This document shows positions 15,968-25,428 of a DNA stretch of 34,149 nucleotides, piece after piece. The notes beneath the pieces are model-generated. The model searched no databases. It was not told the origin of the DNA and was given only the letters and a program-made list of their open reading frames with translations. The number at the start of each line of letters is the position of its first letter. Within the stretch, counting starts at the first letter, position 1. The stretch is from a bacterium (GTDB lineage Bacteria > Fidelibacterota > Marinisomatia > Marinisomatales > TCS55): contig SGYN01000018.1 in assembly GCA_004321715.1 (NCBI GenBank), positions 1 to 34,149 on the forward strand, given 5' to 3'. The translations under genes and the position numbers were made by a program.

Positions 15968-17257
15968 ATGAAAATTAATCATATAGAGAAAGATAGTATT
16001 GCTGAATCTATTGGTCTAAGAAAAGGAGATCAATTGTATTCAATTGATGGATCTAGAGTTAAAGATGTTATTGACTATCGATTTAAAGTAGCGGATGAAA
16101 ATATTGTAATTAAGGTTAAGCAAGGTAAAGAACTTATTGAATACGAAATTGAAAAAGATATTGATGATAATTTAGGAATTGGATTTGATGATTTTAAAAT
16201 TCGTGCATGTGCTAACGATTGCGTTTTTTGTTTTGTTGATCAAAACCCTCCCGGTATGAGAGAAGGTCTATATTTTCGCGATGGAGATTTTCGCATGTCA
16301 TTTCTTTATGGGCATTTTATTACCATGACGAATATGGGATGGAAACAATTGAAACGAATAGTTGAACAGCAATTATCTCCTTTGTATGTATCTGTTCATG
16401 TAACTGACCCAGACAAAAGACTAGAAATGTTTTTATATGGTAAGGATGACTTTTTAATGAAAAAATTTGAATATTTAACGGAGAATGGTATCGAATTACA
16501 TGCGCAAGTTGTTCTTTGCCCGGGGTGGAATGATGGAAAATTTTTAGAACGAACAATTGCAGATATTTATTCTTTTTATCCTTATACATTATCTATGTCC
16601 ATTGTACCAGTAGGCCTTACAAAACATAGAGAAGGTCTGCCTAAACTACCTCAAGTAACAGAAGAATATGCTAAAAGATTTATTCCAATAGGTGATAAGC
16701 TCTCTAAAAAATATTGTCAAAAGAATGGGAATAATTTTGTTCTTCTTAGTGATGAATGGTTTTTAAAAGTAGGTAATGAGGTACCAGGGTTAGATTATTA
16801 TGCTGGACATGATTTAATTGAAAACGGAGTTGGTCAGGTAGCACATTTTATTGATGATTGGAAGAATGAGATTGATAATTTCGACTCTTTTAAAGAAATA
16901 TCAATAAAAGTTACAATTTGCACTGGGACGTTAGTTGCAAACTTTTTTCAAGAAAGATTTATACCTCTTTTTGAATCCTTTTCAAATTTAGATATTCAAT
17001 TGAAACCCATAGTAAATACATTTTTTGGTGAAGAGGATGTAACGGTAAGTGGACTTTTAACTGGTCACGATATCATATCACAACTACAGGGACAAGAATT
17101 AGGAGATCTAGTCTTGTTTTCTAATCGAATTTTAAATGAAGATAATACCGTAACATTGGATGATATGAATTTGGAAAAGATATCTAATTCTTTAAATATA
17201 CCGGTTAAAGTTGTTGATGATACGCCAGCTGATTTTTTTTCAGCATTAGAAATATGA
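15968..17257 (+). CDS. DUF512 protein: PDZ domain plus radical-SAM-like Fe-S domain
   Basis: 429 residues. The N-terminal ~75 residues form a PDZ-like domain (GLRKGDQLYSIDGSRVKD). Next is a Cys cluster, C81-X3-C85-X2-C88 in CANDCVFCFVDQNP, as in radical SAM proteins, then GLYFRDGDFRMSFLYGHFITMTN, VSVHVTDPDKR, HAQVVLCPGWNDG and the C-terminal DUF512 domain (TGTLVANFF, TVSGLLTGHDI). A biochemical function is not established. The family is often next to the ribosome-assembly GTPase Der, as here, where the stop overlaps the der start by 4 bases (ATGA), so a link to ribosome or RNA metabolism is inferred. Confidence 0.88.
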   Translation: MKINHIEKDSIAESIGLRKGDQLYSIDGSRVKDVIDYRFKVADENIVIKVKQGKELIEYEIEKDIDDNLGIGFDDFKIRACANDCVFCFVDQNPPGMREGLYFRDGDFRMSFLYGHFITMTNMGWKQLKRIVEQQLSPLYVSVHVTDPDKRLEMFLYGKDDFLMKKFEYLTENGIELHAQVVLCPGWNDGKFLERTIADIYSFYPYTLSMSIVPVGLTKHREGLPKLPQVTEEYAKRFIPIGDKLSKKYCQKNGNNFVLLSDEWFLKVGNEVPGLDYYAGHDLIENGVGQVAHFIDDWKNEIDNFDSFKEISIKVTICTGTLVANFFQERFIPLFESFSNLDIQLKPIVNTFFGEEDVTVSGLLTGHDIISQLQGQELGDLVLFSNRILNEDNTVTLDDMNLEKISNSLNIPVKVVDDTPADFFSALEI

Positions 17258-18564
17258 GTAGACCCTCAATAGCAATTATTGGTCGTCCTAATGTAGGTAA
17301 ATCAACTTTATTTAATCGTTTGGTAGAAAAACGAAAAGCAATTGTTGATGCCAAAGAAGGTATAACAAGAGATCGGATCAGAGGGACGCTTGAATGGGAG
17401 AATCGTTTGTATGATATTATTGATACAGGTGGATATATCCCTGATGATGTTGATGTTTTTAATGCAGCTGTACGTGAACAATCAGAGTTAGCAATTCATG
17501 AAGCGGATTTTATTTTATTTCTTGTTGATGGGAAACAAGATCCTACTTCAAGTGATAAGGATTTAGCGAATTTGGTACGTAAATCAGGTAAACCTCATAT
17601 ATTAGCTGTAAATAAATGCGATTCAATGGATTCAGATGATCAACAATTTCGCTTTCATGAATTAGCATTAGAACCGGTTATGGCATTATCTGCATTAACC
17701 GGAAGGTTAACTGGCGATATGTTAGAAAAAGTTTCATCATCATTAGGTCATATTTCTGATAAAGAAAGCGATGATTCATATATGCGGTTAGCTATTGTTG
17801 GTATGCCAAATGTTGGAAAATCTTCCCTTACAAATGCATTGCTTCAAAAAAATCAGACAATTGTAACACCAATAGCAGGAACTACGCGTGATTCAATCGA
17901 TACAGCCTTTAAATGGTACGGAAAGACAGTCACCTTGGTTGATACTGCCGGACTACGTAAAAAGGCCAAAGTAAGTGATAATATTGAGTTTTATAGTAAT
18001 CTTAGAACACATAGTGCAATTGAACAGGCAGATGTTTCTTTAGTATTAATTGATGCAGAAAAAGGTTTTAGCAAGCAGGATAAATCAATTGTTGATTTAG
18101 TGATTAAAAAAGGCAAAGGGTTGGTTTTACTAGTAAATAAATGGGATCTTATTGAGGCAGATACCAACACAATGTCTGATATGAAGAAAGAAATTCAACG
18201 ACAGTTCAAGCCTTTGGATCATTATCCAATATTATTTATTTCTGCACTTACAAAAAGGCGAGTATCAAACATTTTAAAAATAGCTGACAAAGTATTTCAT
18301 TCACGAATGAAAAGAATAAGTACAAAATTATTAAATAATTTTCTTGATGAGGTAGTAAAAAAGATGTCTATTCCAGCAATTAAAGGTAGAATGATACGAA
18401 TTAAATTCATCAATCAAGTAAGGACTTCTCCTCCAATGATAATTCTTTATACAAATTATCCTAAATTAGTTCCTGTACATTATCGTCGTTATATGGAGAA
18501 CCAATTGAGAGAAACGTTTGATTTTCATGGAGTTCCTATCAAATTAGCATTTAGAAAATCATAG
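17254..18564 (+). CDS. der: Ribosome biogenesis GTPase Der (EngA)
   Basis: 436 residues, normal length. The two consecutive GTPase domains have Walker A motifs GRPNVGKST (10-18) and GMPNVGKSS (183-191), each with DTxG (DTGGY, DTAGL) and NKxD (NKCD, NKWD) motifs. The C-terminal KH-like domain follows (about 350-436). Der acts in the cytoplasm in assembly of the 50S ribosomal subunit. It is translationally coupled to the DUF512 gene. A GC-rich structured RNA element starts about 37 bases after its stop. Confidence 0.97.
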   Translation: MSRPSIAIIGRPNVGKSTLFNRLVEKRKAIVDAKEGITRDRIRGTLEWENRLYDIIDTGGYIPDDVDVFNAAVREQSELAIHEADFILFLVDGKQDPTSSDKDLANLVRKSGKPHILAVNKCDSMDSDDQQFRFHELALEPVMALSALTGRLTGDMLEKVSSSLGHISDKESDDSYMRLAIVGMPNVGKSSLTNALLQKNQTIVTPIAGTTRDSIDTAFKWYGKTVTLVDTAGLRKKAKVSDNIEFYSNLRTHSAIEQADVSLVLIDAEKGFSKQDKSIVDLVIKKGKGLVLLVNKWDLIEADTNTMSDMKKEIQRQFKPLDHYPILFISALTKRRVSNILKIADKVFHSRMKRISTKLLNNFLDEVVKKMSIPAIKGRMIRIKFINQVRTSPPMIILYTNYPKLVPVHYRRYMENQLRETFDFHGVPIKLAFRKS

Positions 18565-18600
18565 ACAATGCAATTAATTTTTAAAAAAGAAACGTTTGTT

Positions 18601-18681
18601 ATAAGGGTTTGGGAGCGGGTGGTAGCCAAACCAAGGAGGCAAGTGGAGGGTGAACTTTGGGTAATAATCCCGCTCCCTTAT
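18601..18681 (+). ncRNA. Unidentified GC-rich structured RNA between der and the next gene
   Basis: This 80-base block is far richer in G and C than its surroundings. GGGAGCGGG (18611-18619) is perfectly complementary to CCCGCTCCC (18669-18677). GGTTTGG (18606-18612) is perfectly complementary to CCAAACC (18626-18632). The two pairings interleave, so they form either a pseudoknot or two competing folds. The 36 bases between (18633-18668) are purine-rich and largely single-stranded in both folds. It ends 20 bases before the ATG at 18701, so it could be a 5'-UTR regulator, or it could be a free small RNA. It does not match the SRP RNA, tmRNA, 6S or riboswitch consensus that I know. There is no T run suitable for a simple terminator. 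Confidence 0.6.
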
Positions 18682-18700
18682 TTAAATAAATGATTTTAAT

Positions 18701-19723
18701 ATGAAAAAGTTCCAAAAAAACTATGCTATAGGTTTCTTTCTATTCCAAATAATCCTATTAATTTTTATTTCTAATCCTGTTTTAAATGCCCAGAGTAAAA
18801 AAGAATTAAAAGTGTCTTTTTGGAATGTAGAAAACCTATTTGATTTAGAGAACGACCCAGAAAAAAATGATGATGAGTTTTCTATTGGTGGTAGAAAAAA
18901 TGTTACTACAGAAATATATGATTTGAAGCTCAAAAATTGTGGAGAAGTACTTGAAGATTTAGATGCAGATATATTGGGTATTTGTGAAGTTGAGAATAGA
19001 TTTATGTTAGAGGAGTTAAATCGGTCTTATACAAATAGAGATTATTCTATTGTTCACTATGATTCTCCGGATAACCGAGGGATAGATTGTGCATTATTAT
19101 ATGATGAACAAGTATTTACTCTTTTAGAATCGAATCAAGTTGAAAACATATTGCCAGGTAATCTACCCACTAGGGATATCATTCATGTAAAAGGATTATT
19201 TCATGATCAGCCCCTTCATATTTTTGTTAATCATTGGCCATCAAATTATGGGGGAAGAGAAAAGGCTATACCAAAGCGAGCGGCAACATCTAATTTACTT
19301 GAGAATGTACTTTTAAATATCTTAGATAAGGATGTCGATGCAAATATAGTATTAATAGGTGACTTTAATGAAGAGCCAACAGATTCTAATATTACTAGAC
19401 TTATAGATATGAAAAATGGAAAAAGAAAGGGCAAGCCATTTATTAATTTAATGAATCCCTTAGTTGGAAAAGAGAAGGTTGGAACGTATGTATACCGAGG
19501 CAAAGATAATTTGATTGATCAAATTATGATAAGTTCTGGATTGATTAATTCTGGTCCACTAAATATAATTCCTGGATCTATTGAAATTCTAGATTTGCCA
19601 AAATACCGTCAGCAAGAGGGGAAATATGCTCATTATCCTTTTCGGTTTTGGGCAGGAAATCGTTTATTGGGTGGATATTCTGATCATCTTGCTATCAGCT
19701 GTACTTTATTTATTGATCGTTAA
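18701..19723 (+). CDS. Exported endonuclease/exonuclease/phosphatase-family protein
   Basis: 340 residues with a signal peptide (about 1-30, ending VLNAQS). The EEP fold is complete: VSFWNVENLFD, GICEVENR (metal-binding Glu), DSPDNRGIDCALLY, VNHWPSNYGG, GDFNEEP and GGYSDHLAI. The Trp-Asn-Val-Glu-Asn-Leu-Phe start is typical of secreted FCB nuclease/phosphatase members. It lacks a T9SS tail, so it is probably periplasmic. It is followed after 2 bases by the large lipoprotein gene and starts 20 bases after the structured RNA, which may regulate the operon. Confidence 0.88.
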   Translation: MKKFQKNYAIGFFLFQIILLIFISNPVLNAQSKKELKVSFWNVENLFDLENDPEKNDDEFSIGGRKNVTTEIYDLKLKNCGEVLEDLDADILGICEVENRFMLEELNRSYTNRDYSIVHYDSPDNRGIDCALLYDEQVFTLLESNQVENILPGNLPTRDIIHVKGLFHDQPLHIFVNHWPSNYGGREKAIPKRAATSNLLENVLLNILDKDVDANIVLIGDFNEEPTDSNITRLIDMKNGKRKGKPFINLMNPLVGKEKVGTYVYRGKDNLIDQIMISSGLINSGPLNIIPGSIEILDLPKYRQQEGKYAHYPFRFWAGNRLLGGYSDHLAISCTLFIDR

Positions 19724-19725
19724 AT

Positions 19726-22638
19726 ATGTTCCAAAAATTGAAACATAATATATTTATTGTACTAATCTTTTTCTTTATTAGCTGTGCGCTGGACAGCCCA
19801 GACGAAAATAAACTTCCTCAATGGTCAACAATATTAGAGGTTCCTATTATTCAGACAACTCTTGATCTAAATGAATTTCTTGAAGACTCATTGATTGCTA
19901 CCTATCCATTAGGTGAAGGAGGAGATTCGATTTTTGTTTTTAATAAAACGATCCAATTGGATACAGTTACAGTAGGAGATAAACTAAAAATTGATCCAAT
20001 TGACAAGGGCATTGTTCAATATGCAAGTGCTATAGATATTGATACTTCAGAAACAACATTTTCCATAAGATATGATTCTGTCGGACTTGATGATATATCT
20101 GAGCTTATAAATGCAGAAATAGGATTAATTAATTTAGATAATATTAACAGTCAAAATACGGACCCAATATCATTTTCTGATGCAATGCCATCATCTTTAG
20201 TTGATGTAATTGAAGCAGCTATAAATGCTGCAGGAGGGAATGCTGAAGTAGTAGTTGATACGGCTGCACTTATTCCGCAGCAAAAAACAATTAATTTTGA
20301 ATCATTTACCTCTGCAGCAATTGATTCAGGCTTTATCGATGTGAAAATATATAATAATTTATTTATTCCTCTTGGAGCACCCATATATGTTGATATTAAG
20401 AATAGTATAGGTACGGAGTTATTCCAAATGGTTTGGAATTCAGAAATTGCTGCAGGTGATTCGTCAACTATTTCTCAAAATGTGAGTGGAATGACTTTAC
20501 CTGGTGATATGTTGGTTGAGGTTTCAGGCACATCAAATGGATCGCAGGGCGAAGAAGTTGCTATTACAACTGCGGATCTAAGTTCAACATTTACCATTAA
20601 TGTTTCTGCACGGGATTTTAGTGTATCAGAGGCAACAGCTGTAGTACCCTCGCAGACAATCAATGATACGAATGTAATTACAATAAATCCATCACAAACA
20701 ATTGTAGAACAGGCTATTATGTCACATGGTGAGCTGGATATTGCTGTAACAAATAATTTGCCGTTGACAGGCAATATACTTCTCAATATACCAAGTCTTT
20801 ACTTTGAATCAATAGATTCAACATTAAAATTAAACTTTTTATTAGAATCAGGATCATTTTCAATGCCTACAGTAGATTTAGATGGATGGTCCTTACTAAT
20901 GAGTTTTGATAATCAGTTGTTAAACTATGATTATATCATCATAACAAATGATACAGATCCAGATAATATTTCAATATCACAAACAAATAATGTGGAACTT
21001 GATTTAAATATTTCTAATATATTTTTTAGATCGGTTACGGGACAAATTGAATCTCAAATTGTGGAGCAATCTGGGGATATTAATATTGAATCTGAATCTA
21101 GAATTCAAAGTGCCAACATATCAAACGGGCAAATGAATTTAATTGTAGATAATCGTATTGGTGGATCATCGAATGTTCATTTAACAGTACCAGAACTAAT
21201 GAGAGGAAATAATATACTGGATTCATTATTATTTATTAATTCTGGAGTGAATGAATTTGTAATTCCTCTTTCTGAATACGAATTGCATCCCATAAGTGTT
21301 GATGATCAACGATTAACCTATAATACAAATACAACAACTTTAGTTGAAACAAGCACCTACTTCTTGCATGATTCTATAAGTATTACTTTAAATCTTACTG
21401 ATTTAACGTTTAATGCTGTTTCAGGTTACTTGAATCAAGATGATAATATTCAAATGGATAGAATTGATTTAGATAATGATACTAAGATACAAACTGCAGA
21501 GATTGATTCAGGGAAAATATTATTTACTATTCAAAATTTTATTGGACTAGAAGCAGATGTTATCTTTTCAATAAATGAATTAAAGGAAGGAAGTGATCCG
21601 CTTGAAACTTCATTTCAAATAAGTTCATCTACTGATCCGCTTCAACGTGAGATTGATTTATCAGGTTACACTTTAAGTCTACCGCTAGATTCACAGAGTG
21701 TGAATTATACATCAACTTTATCAATTCCAAATGATCAATTATTGTCATTAACGCTTAATGATTCTATTTCCATAGATGTGTTAATTGACACCTTGTGGTT
21801 TGGTTCCATAACTGGAATTGTTGATACTGTAGATGTTACAATTGACACAGTTAAAAAAGAAATTTCTGCCCTTCCTGAAGATATGGATGGATTCGATTTT
21901 GCAAATGTAGAAATTTCAATAGATTTTGAATCAGGGATTACTATCCCTGTATTTTTAGACTTAACATTGGAATCAAGTAATTCTGATGGTGCTTCTGAAA
22001 TAGTTTCTATTTCCAACTGGAATATTTCCGATAGTTCAACAGTAATTGTTCCAAATGCAAGTACATTAATTAATGTACAGCCAGATCAAATATTGTCATA
22101 CGGGTCTGCAAGAGTGGGTGGAGATGGAACAGTAGGGTCGGTGACATCAGATGAAATTATCTTAGGTCAGCTATCTGTTAGAGCTCCACTTGAATTTGAG
22201 ATAGGTCAAAATGCACTAATCACTACAGATCCTACGTTGTTCAATGAAAATAAATCTGAGATAATCCCTGAAGAGATTGAAAATATTGTACTTTTTGTTC
22301 AATATGATAACGATTTTGAATTTGGAAGTATAATTACCGTATCAATGAGTCAGGATACTTTAGATTTTGAATCTGGAAATGCAGATCTTTTGATTGATGC
22401 ATTGCAGATTGAATCCATGTCATCCGGTATTGATTCAATTGAATTAAATGATAATCGATTGGGTTTATTTAACCAGGATAGCGTATATCTGAGGGTTGAA
22501 ATAAAAGTCATTGGTCAAGAGGATGATAATGGAAATCCTATTTCATCGAAGTTTTTGAGTACAGATGAGATGCAATTAAACATTTATGGACGAGTACAGT
22601 ATCTAATTGATGGTCCTGATATATTGGATTCCGAATGA
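19726..22638 (+). CDS. Large repetitive beta-rich lipoprotein of unknown function
   Basis: 970 residues. A lipoprotein signal (FFFISC, Cys20) is followed by several diverged copies of a beta-rich module, recognisable by recurrent segments such as NISNIFFRSVTGQIE, NLTDLTFNAVSGYLN and IDTLWFGSITGIVD and by ISNGQMNLIVDN / IDSGKILFTIQN-like strands. The protein is acidic and low in Cys, as expected for an outer-membrane-anchored surface or periplasmic protein. No enzyme motif is visible. It overlaps the beta-barrel gene by 4 bases (ATGA), so the two products probably work together at the outer membrane. Confidence 0.75.
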   Translation: MFQKLKHNIFIVLIFFFISCALDSPDENKLPQWSTILEVPIIQTTLDLNEFLEDSLIATYPLGEGGDSIFVFNKTIQLDTVTVGDKLKIDPIDKGIVQYASAIDIDTSETTFSIRYDSVGLDDISELINAEIGLINLDNINSQNTDPISFSDAMPSSLVDVIEAAINAAGGNAEVVVDTAALIPQQKTINFESFTSAAIDSGFIDVKIYNNLFIPLGAPIYVDIKNSIGTELFQMVWNSEIAAGDSSTISQNVSGMTLPGDMLVEVSGTSNGSQGEEVAITTADLSSTFTINVSARDFSVSEATAVVPSQTINDTNVITINPSQTIVEQAIMSHGELDIAVTNNLPLTGNILLNIPSLYFESIDSTLKLNFLLESGSFSMPTVDLDGWSLLMSFDNQLLNYDYIIITNDTDPDNISISQTNNVELDLNISNIFFRSVTGQIESQIVEQSGDINIESESRIQSANISNGQMNLIVDNRIGGSSNVHLTVPELMRGNNILDSLLFINSGVNEFVIPLSEYELHPISVDDQRLTYNTNTTTLVETSTYFLHDSISITLNLTDLTFNAVSGYLNQDDNIQMDRIDLDNDTKIQTAEIDSGKILFTIQNFIGLEADVIFSINELKEGSDPLETSFQISSSTDPLQREIDLSGYTLSLPLDSQSVNYTSTLSIPNDQLLSLTLNDSISIDVLIDTLWFGSITGIVDTVDVTIDTVKKEISALPEDMDGFDFANVEISIDFESGITIPVFLDLTLESSNSDGASEIVSISNWNISDSSTVIVPNASTLINVQPDQILSYGSARVGGDGTVGSVTSDEIILGQLSVRAPLEFEIGQNALITTDPTLFNENKSEIIPEEIENIVLFVQYDNDFEFGSIITVSMSQDTLDFESGNADLLIDALQIESMSSGIDSIELNDNRLGLFNQDSVYLRVEIKVIGQEDDNGNPISSKFLSTDEMQLNIYGRVQYLIDGPDILDSE

Positions 22639-24302
22639 TGAAATATATATATCCATCTCTAATTCTTTTTTCAATTATATTTGCACAACATAATCCTATA
22701 CAAACGGCTACTGCGGGCGCTTACCATGCCCGATCATTTGGAAATCACGCTATTCAAAATAATCCTGCCTTGCTGGGTAAATTTGGGGAAAAAATTGTAT
22801 TTGGATCTCTTGAAATAGACAGTTTGATCATTGAATTTCCTGACTCATTAAGTACTCAAGAAAATGATAGCAATATTATTGTCATCGATTCATTGATCAA
22901 CTATTACTCGGTGCAATTAATTGCTAACGCTGACCGTAAAATGGTAAAAAAGGTTAAGAAAGAATATCTTGCAACGTTTGGTAGAGAGATTCATGCTGTA
23001 ATAATTACTGAAGAAACCATGTATAAGTTTCGTGTTGGTGATTTTTTATCAAGAGATTCTGTAAATTTATTTAGAGATTCACTTATTGCCTCAGGTTATG
23101 ATGACGCATGGGTAGTCACGTCTAATCAACCCTTGGCCCTAAAAGATCAGGTGACTCCGTATTTTACAATGACGATTGCTAGTTTTGAAGGCGATTTAGG
23201 AAACAATACATTATATCCTGAGTGGATAAATAATCAATTATTTGGAGGTTTGGATTTACGCGGTTCTTCTGAAAAAGAAAACTTTCTTTCTATATTCAAT
23301 TCAAATGGGATTGATATAAATTTTCAAGGAAGCCTGAACTGGCTCAATTTTGGTATGGGGAACTTAGCGATATCAATGTTTCAACCAAAAATATATAGTT
23401 CTTTAACTTTACCCAAAGGGATTATGGATGTGCTATTCAATGGTTTACAATTTGATCAACCGCAAGATTTATCTGATCTATCATTAAATTTATTATTTGC
23501 AGCACCATTATCACTTTCGTACGGTCGACAATTAGAGATTCCTGCTTTAGAGGGTAAAGTAGATAAATTTTATGCTGGTGCAGGAATCAATATATTGCTG
23601 GGTTTTACTGATGTTCATATAGAGTCAGATAATATGCAAATTGTTACAACATCAGATAGTATTTTTATAAACGGTAAAAATAGTTTGATATCAAATATTG
23701 ATCATGATAACAATATATATTTTGGAAATGGTTTCAGTATAGATTTTGGTGTTGCTGCCAATATTAATCCTAGAGTAAATATTAGCCTTGCAATGCAAAA
23801 CTTGCTTGGTTCTATTACTTGGCCAAAGACATATAGTAATTTCCATGAATTTGCCATAAGTGTTTCCTCAGATGAATTGGAAGATATCAGTGATTATAAA
23901 AGTACTGAAATGGATTCATTAACAGAAAGTTTCACTATTAATGATACAACATATGATTTGGGATCAAGGAATACGAAGTACCCGGGGAAAATCATGTTGG
24001 GTGGATCTTATAAAATATCTAATATATTTGTTTTTGATATTGCTTTAACTCAATATTTGAAAAATGATTACTTTTCACAAACAGACCCAAAGATTTCAAT
24101 GGGATTAGAGATCGCATCTCTTCCAAAGTTTCCAATATATTTTGGAATGAGTACAGGCGGACTTTATGGATTTACTTGGGGTGGTGGATTCTCTCTTAAT
24201 TTAGGTGGCTTTCAATGGAATATTGGTGTTGGAGAAAATGGAGGTTTCTTTAATAACGCAAAGGGAGTTCGCTTCTCTACAGAGTTCCGTTTAATTTTTT
24301 AA
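22635..24302 (+). CDS. Outer-membrane beta-barrel protein (DUF5723/PorV-FadL-like)
   Basis: 555 residues; ATG at 22635 or the adjacent one at 22638. A short signal peptide (ending IIFAQ) is followed by an N-terminal ARSFGNHAIQNNPALLG segment, comparable with the NPA plug region of FadL/PorV-type proteins. Alternating hydrophobic strands run to the C-terminus, which ends FSTEFRLIF with the terminal Phe that is the usual signal for outer-membrane barrel insertion. Residues about 60-170 form an inserted soluble domain. It is translationally coupled to the large lipoprotein. The family assignment is tentative; the barrel call is stronger. Confidence 0.75.
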   Translation: MMKYIYPSLILFSIIFAQHNPIQTATAGAYHARSFGNHAIQNNPALLGKFGEKIVFGSLEIDSLIIEFPDSLSTQENDSNIIVIDSLINYYSVQLIANADRKMVKKVKKEYLATFGREIHAVIITEETMYKFRVGDFLSRDSVNLFRDSLIASGYDDAWVVTSNQPLALKDQVTPYFTMTIASFEGDLGNNTLYPEWINNQLFGGLDLRGSSEKENFLSIFNSNGIDINFQGSLNWLNFGMGNLAISMFQPKIYSSLTLPKGIMDVLFNGLQFDQPQDLSDLSLNLLFAAPLSLSYGRQLEIPALEGKVDKFYAGAGINILLGFTDVHIESDNMQIVTTSDSIFINGKNSLISNIDHDNNIYFGNGFSIDFGVAANINPRVNISLAMQNLLGSITWPKTYSNFHEFAISVSSDELEDISDYKSTEMDSLTESFTINDTTYDLGSRNTKYPGKIMLGGSYKISNIFVFDIALTQYLKNDYFSQTDPKISMGLEIASLPKFPIYFGMSTGGLYGFTWGGGFSLNLGGFQWNIGVGENGGFFNNAKGVRFSTEFRLIF

Positions 24303-24315
24303 TTTAAACTCACCA

Positions 24316-24346
24316 TTGACCATAAGCAATTTGTGTTCTAACTTTG
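24316..24346 (+). promoter_or_regulatory. Bacteroidota-type promoter for initiator tRNA
   Basis: TTG (24316-24318), a 20-base spacer, then TAACTTTG (24339-24346), an exact fit to the TAnnTTTG -7 element of Bacteroidota housekeeping promoters. It lies 29 bases before the tRNA. This is the best of the three tRNA promoter candidates here. Confidence 0.5.
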
Positions 24347-24375
24347 CCGGCGCCTTTTTATAAAAAATTAATGAT

Positions 24376-24449
<74 letters not shown>

Positions 24450-24454
24450 CAATG

Positions 24455-24486
24455 AAAACCCGTCTTATTGACGGGTTTTTTTCTTG
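24455..24486 (+). terminator. Rho-independent terminator after tRNA-fMet
   Basis: AAAACCCGTC (24455-24464) pairs perfectly with GACGGGTTTT (24470-24479) over a 5-base loop, with the T run continuing to 24482. Confidence 0.9.
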
Positions 24487-24557
24487 TAGGAATATGTGTA
24501 GACAATGGTCTATATCAATTTTGTTTTTTATTATCATTTTAATGTATAATTTCAAGG

Positions 24558-24734
24558 ATGATAAGTACAATAATACTAACATCTGTTGGTGCTGTAGCTG
24601 GCTTTGCTTATGCGTCTATTATTGGTTGTGATACAGTATGCTCAATTGCATCCTCGTCACTAAATACCACTGTTTATGGTGCATTTGCTGGCTTTATGAT
24701 TGCATTTCCAATTAATAAAAAATTTAAGAAATAA
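24558..24734 (+). CDS. DUF6132-like small membrane protein
   Basis: 58 residues, preceded by AAGG (24553-24556) directly against the ATG. Two membrane helices (about 4-22 and 36-52) flank a short loop with two Cys (IIGCDTVCSI). The pattern GAVAGF, IIGC-C-I-SS, then N-VYGAFAGF resembles DUF6132, whose members have GC-xxx-CPITSNP-xxx-LYGA. The function of the family is unknown; its paired Cys suggest redox or metal handling. It stands alone between a tRNA terminator and the Nudix gene. Confidence 0.65.
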   Translation: MISTIILTSVGAVAGFAYASIIGCDTVCSIASSSLNTTVYGAFAGFMIAFPINKKFKK

Positions 24735-24878
24735 GAAAAAGAAATTTTTCATATAATCTTAGTTCATTGAACGAGATTGTAGTTCGCGTATCTTAATATT
24801 TTCCCTCCACTAACATAGTGTAGTCTACCTACGTCTATAATTTCAGATAACCAAAGTTATTTTTATGAGTATTCAATA

Positions 24879-25418
24879 ATGTTTTGTGTAAAGTGTGGAA
24901 GTCATACTAAAAAAATAAATATACCTGATGATATAATTAAACGTGATGTGTGTACGGTGTGTGCTCATGTACACTATAAAAATCCCAAAATAATTGTAGG
25001 GTCTCTACCTGTAAAGAATGATAAAGTTTTATTATGTAAACGTGATATTGAACCTTCTAGGGGTAGGTGGACACTCCCTTCAGGATATATGGAATTAGGT
25101 GAATCGTTAGAAGAAGGTTCAAAAAGAGAATCTCTGGAAGAAGCTAACCTAAAATATGAAATAGTAAAATTATACGGAACATACAGTATACCAAGAATTG
25201 GCCAAGTACTATTTATTTATTTGGGAAAAATTATGAATGATGACTACCATGCGGTAGCTGAAACATCCGAAGTGAGACTTTTTCAAATAAATGAAATACC
25301 GTGGGAAGAAATCGCATTCCCTTCAGTCGATTTCTTTTTAAAGAAATATGTTGAGGATTATAATGATGGTAATAATTTTAAATTTCACACGAACTATTCT
25401 GAATTAATTTCAACCTAG
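24879..25418 (+). CDS. Nudix hydrolase with N-terminal zinc ribbon
   Basis: 179 residues. An N-terminal zinc ribbon with two Cys pairs (C3/C6 and C25/C28) is followed by a Nudix domain. The Nudix box runs from Gly69 to Leu91: G69, E75, R83-E84, E87-E88, with Asn90 in place of the last Gly. This arrangement resembles ADP-ribose or NADH pyrophosphatase-type enzymes, which hydrolyse nucleoside diphosphates linked to another group; the exact substrate is not known. It precedes typA by 10 bases and is probably co-transcribed with it. Confidence 0.9.
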   Translation: MFCVKCGSHTKKINIPDDIIKRDVCTVCAHVHYKNPKIIVGSLPVKNDKVLLCKRDIEPSRGRWTLPSGYMELGESLEEGSKRESLEEANLKYEIVKLYGTYSIPRIGQVLFIYLGKIMNDDYHAVAETSEVRLFQINEIPWEEIAFPSVDFFLKKYVEDYNDGNNFKFHTNYSELIST

Positions 25419-25428
25419 ATATAGCCTT

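Noticed and set aside
18601-18681. Signal recognition particle RNA, tmRNA or 6S RNA
   Set aside because: The conserved GGAAGG/AGCAGCC core of SRP RNA is missing, and the element is far too short for tmRNA or 6S RNA.
18611-18681. Ordinary rho-independent terminator for der
   Set aside because: The complementary arms are about 50 bases apart and no T run follows; the element is better described as a folded RNA.
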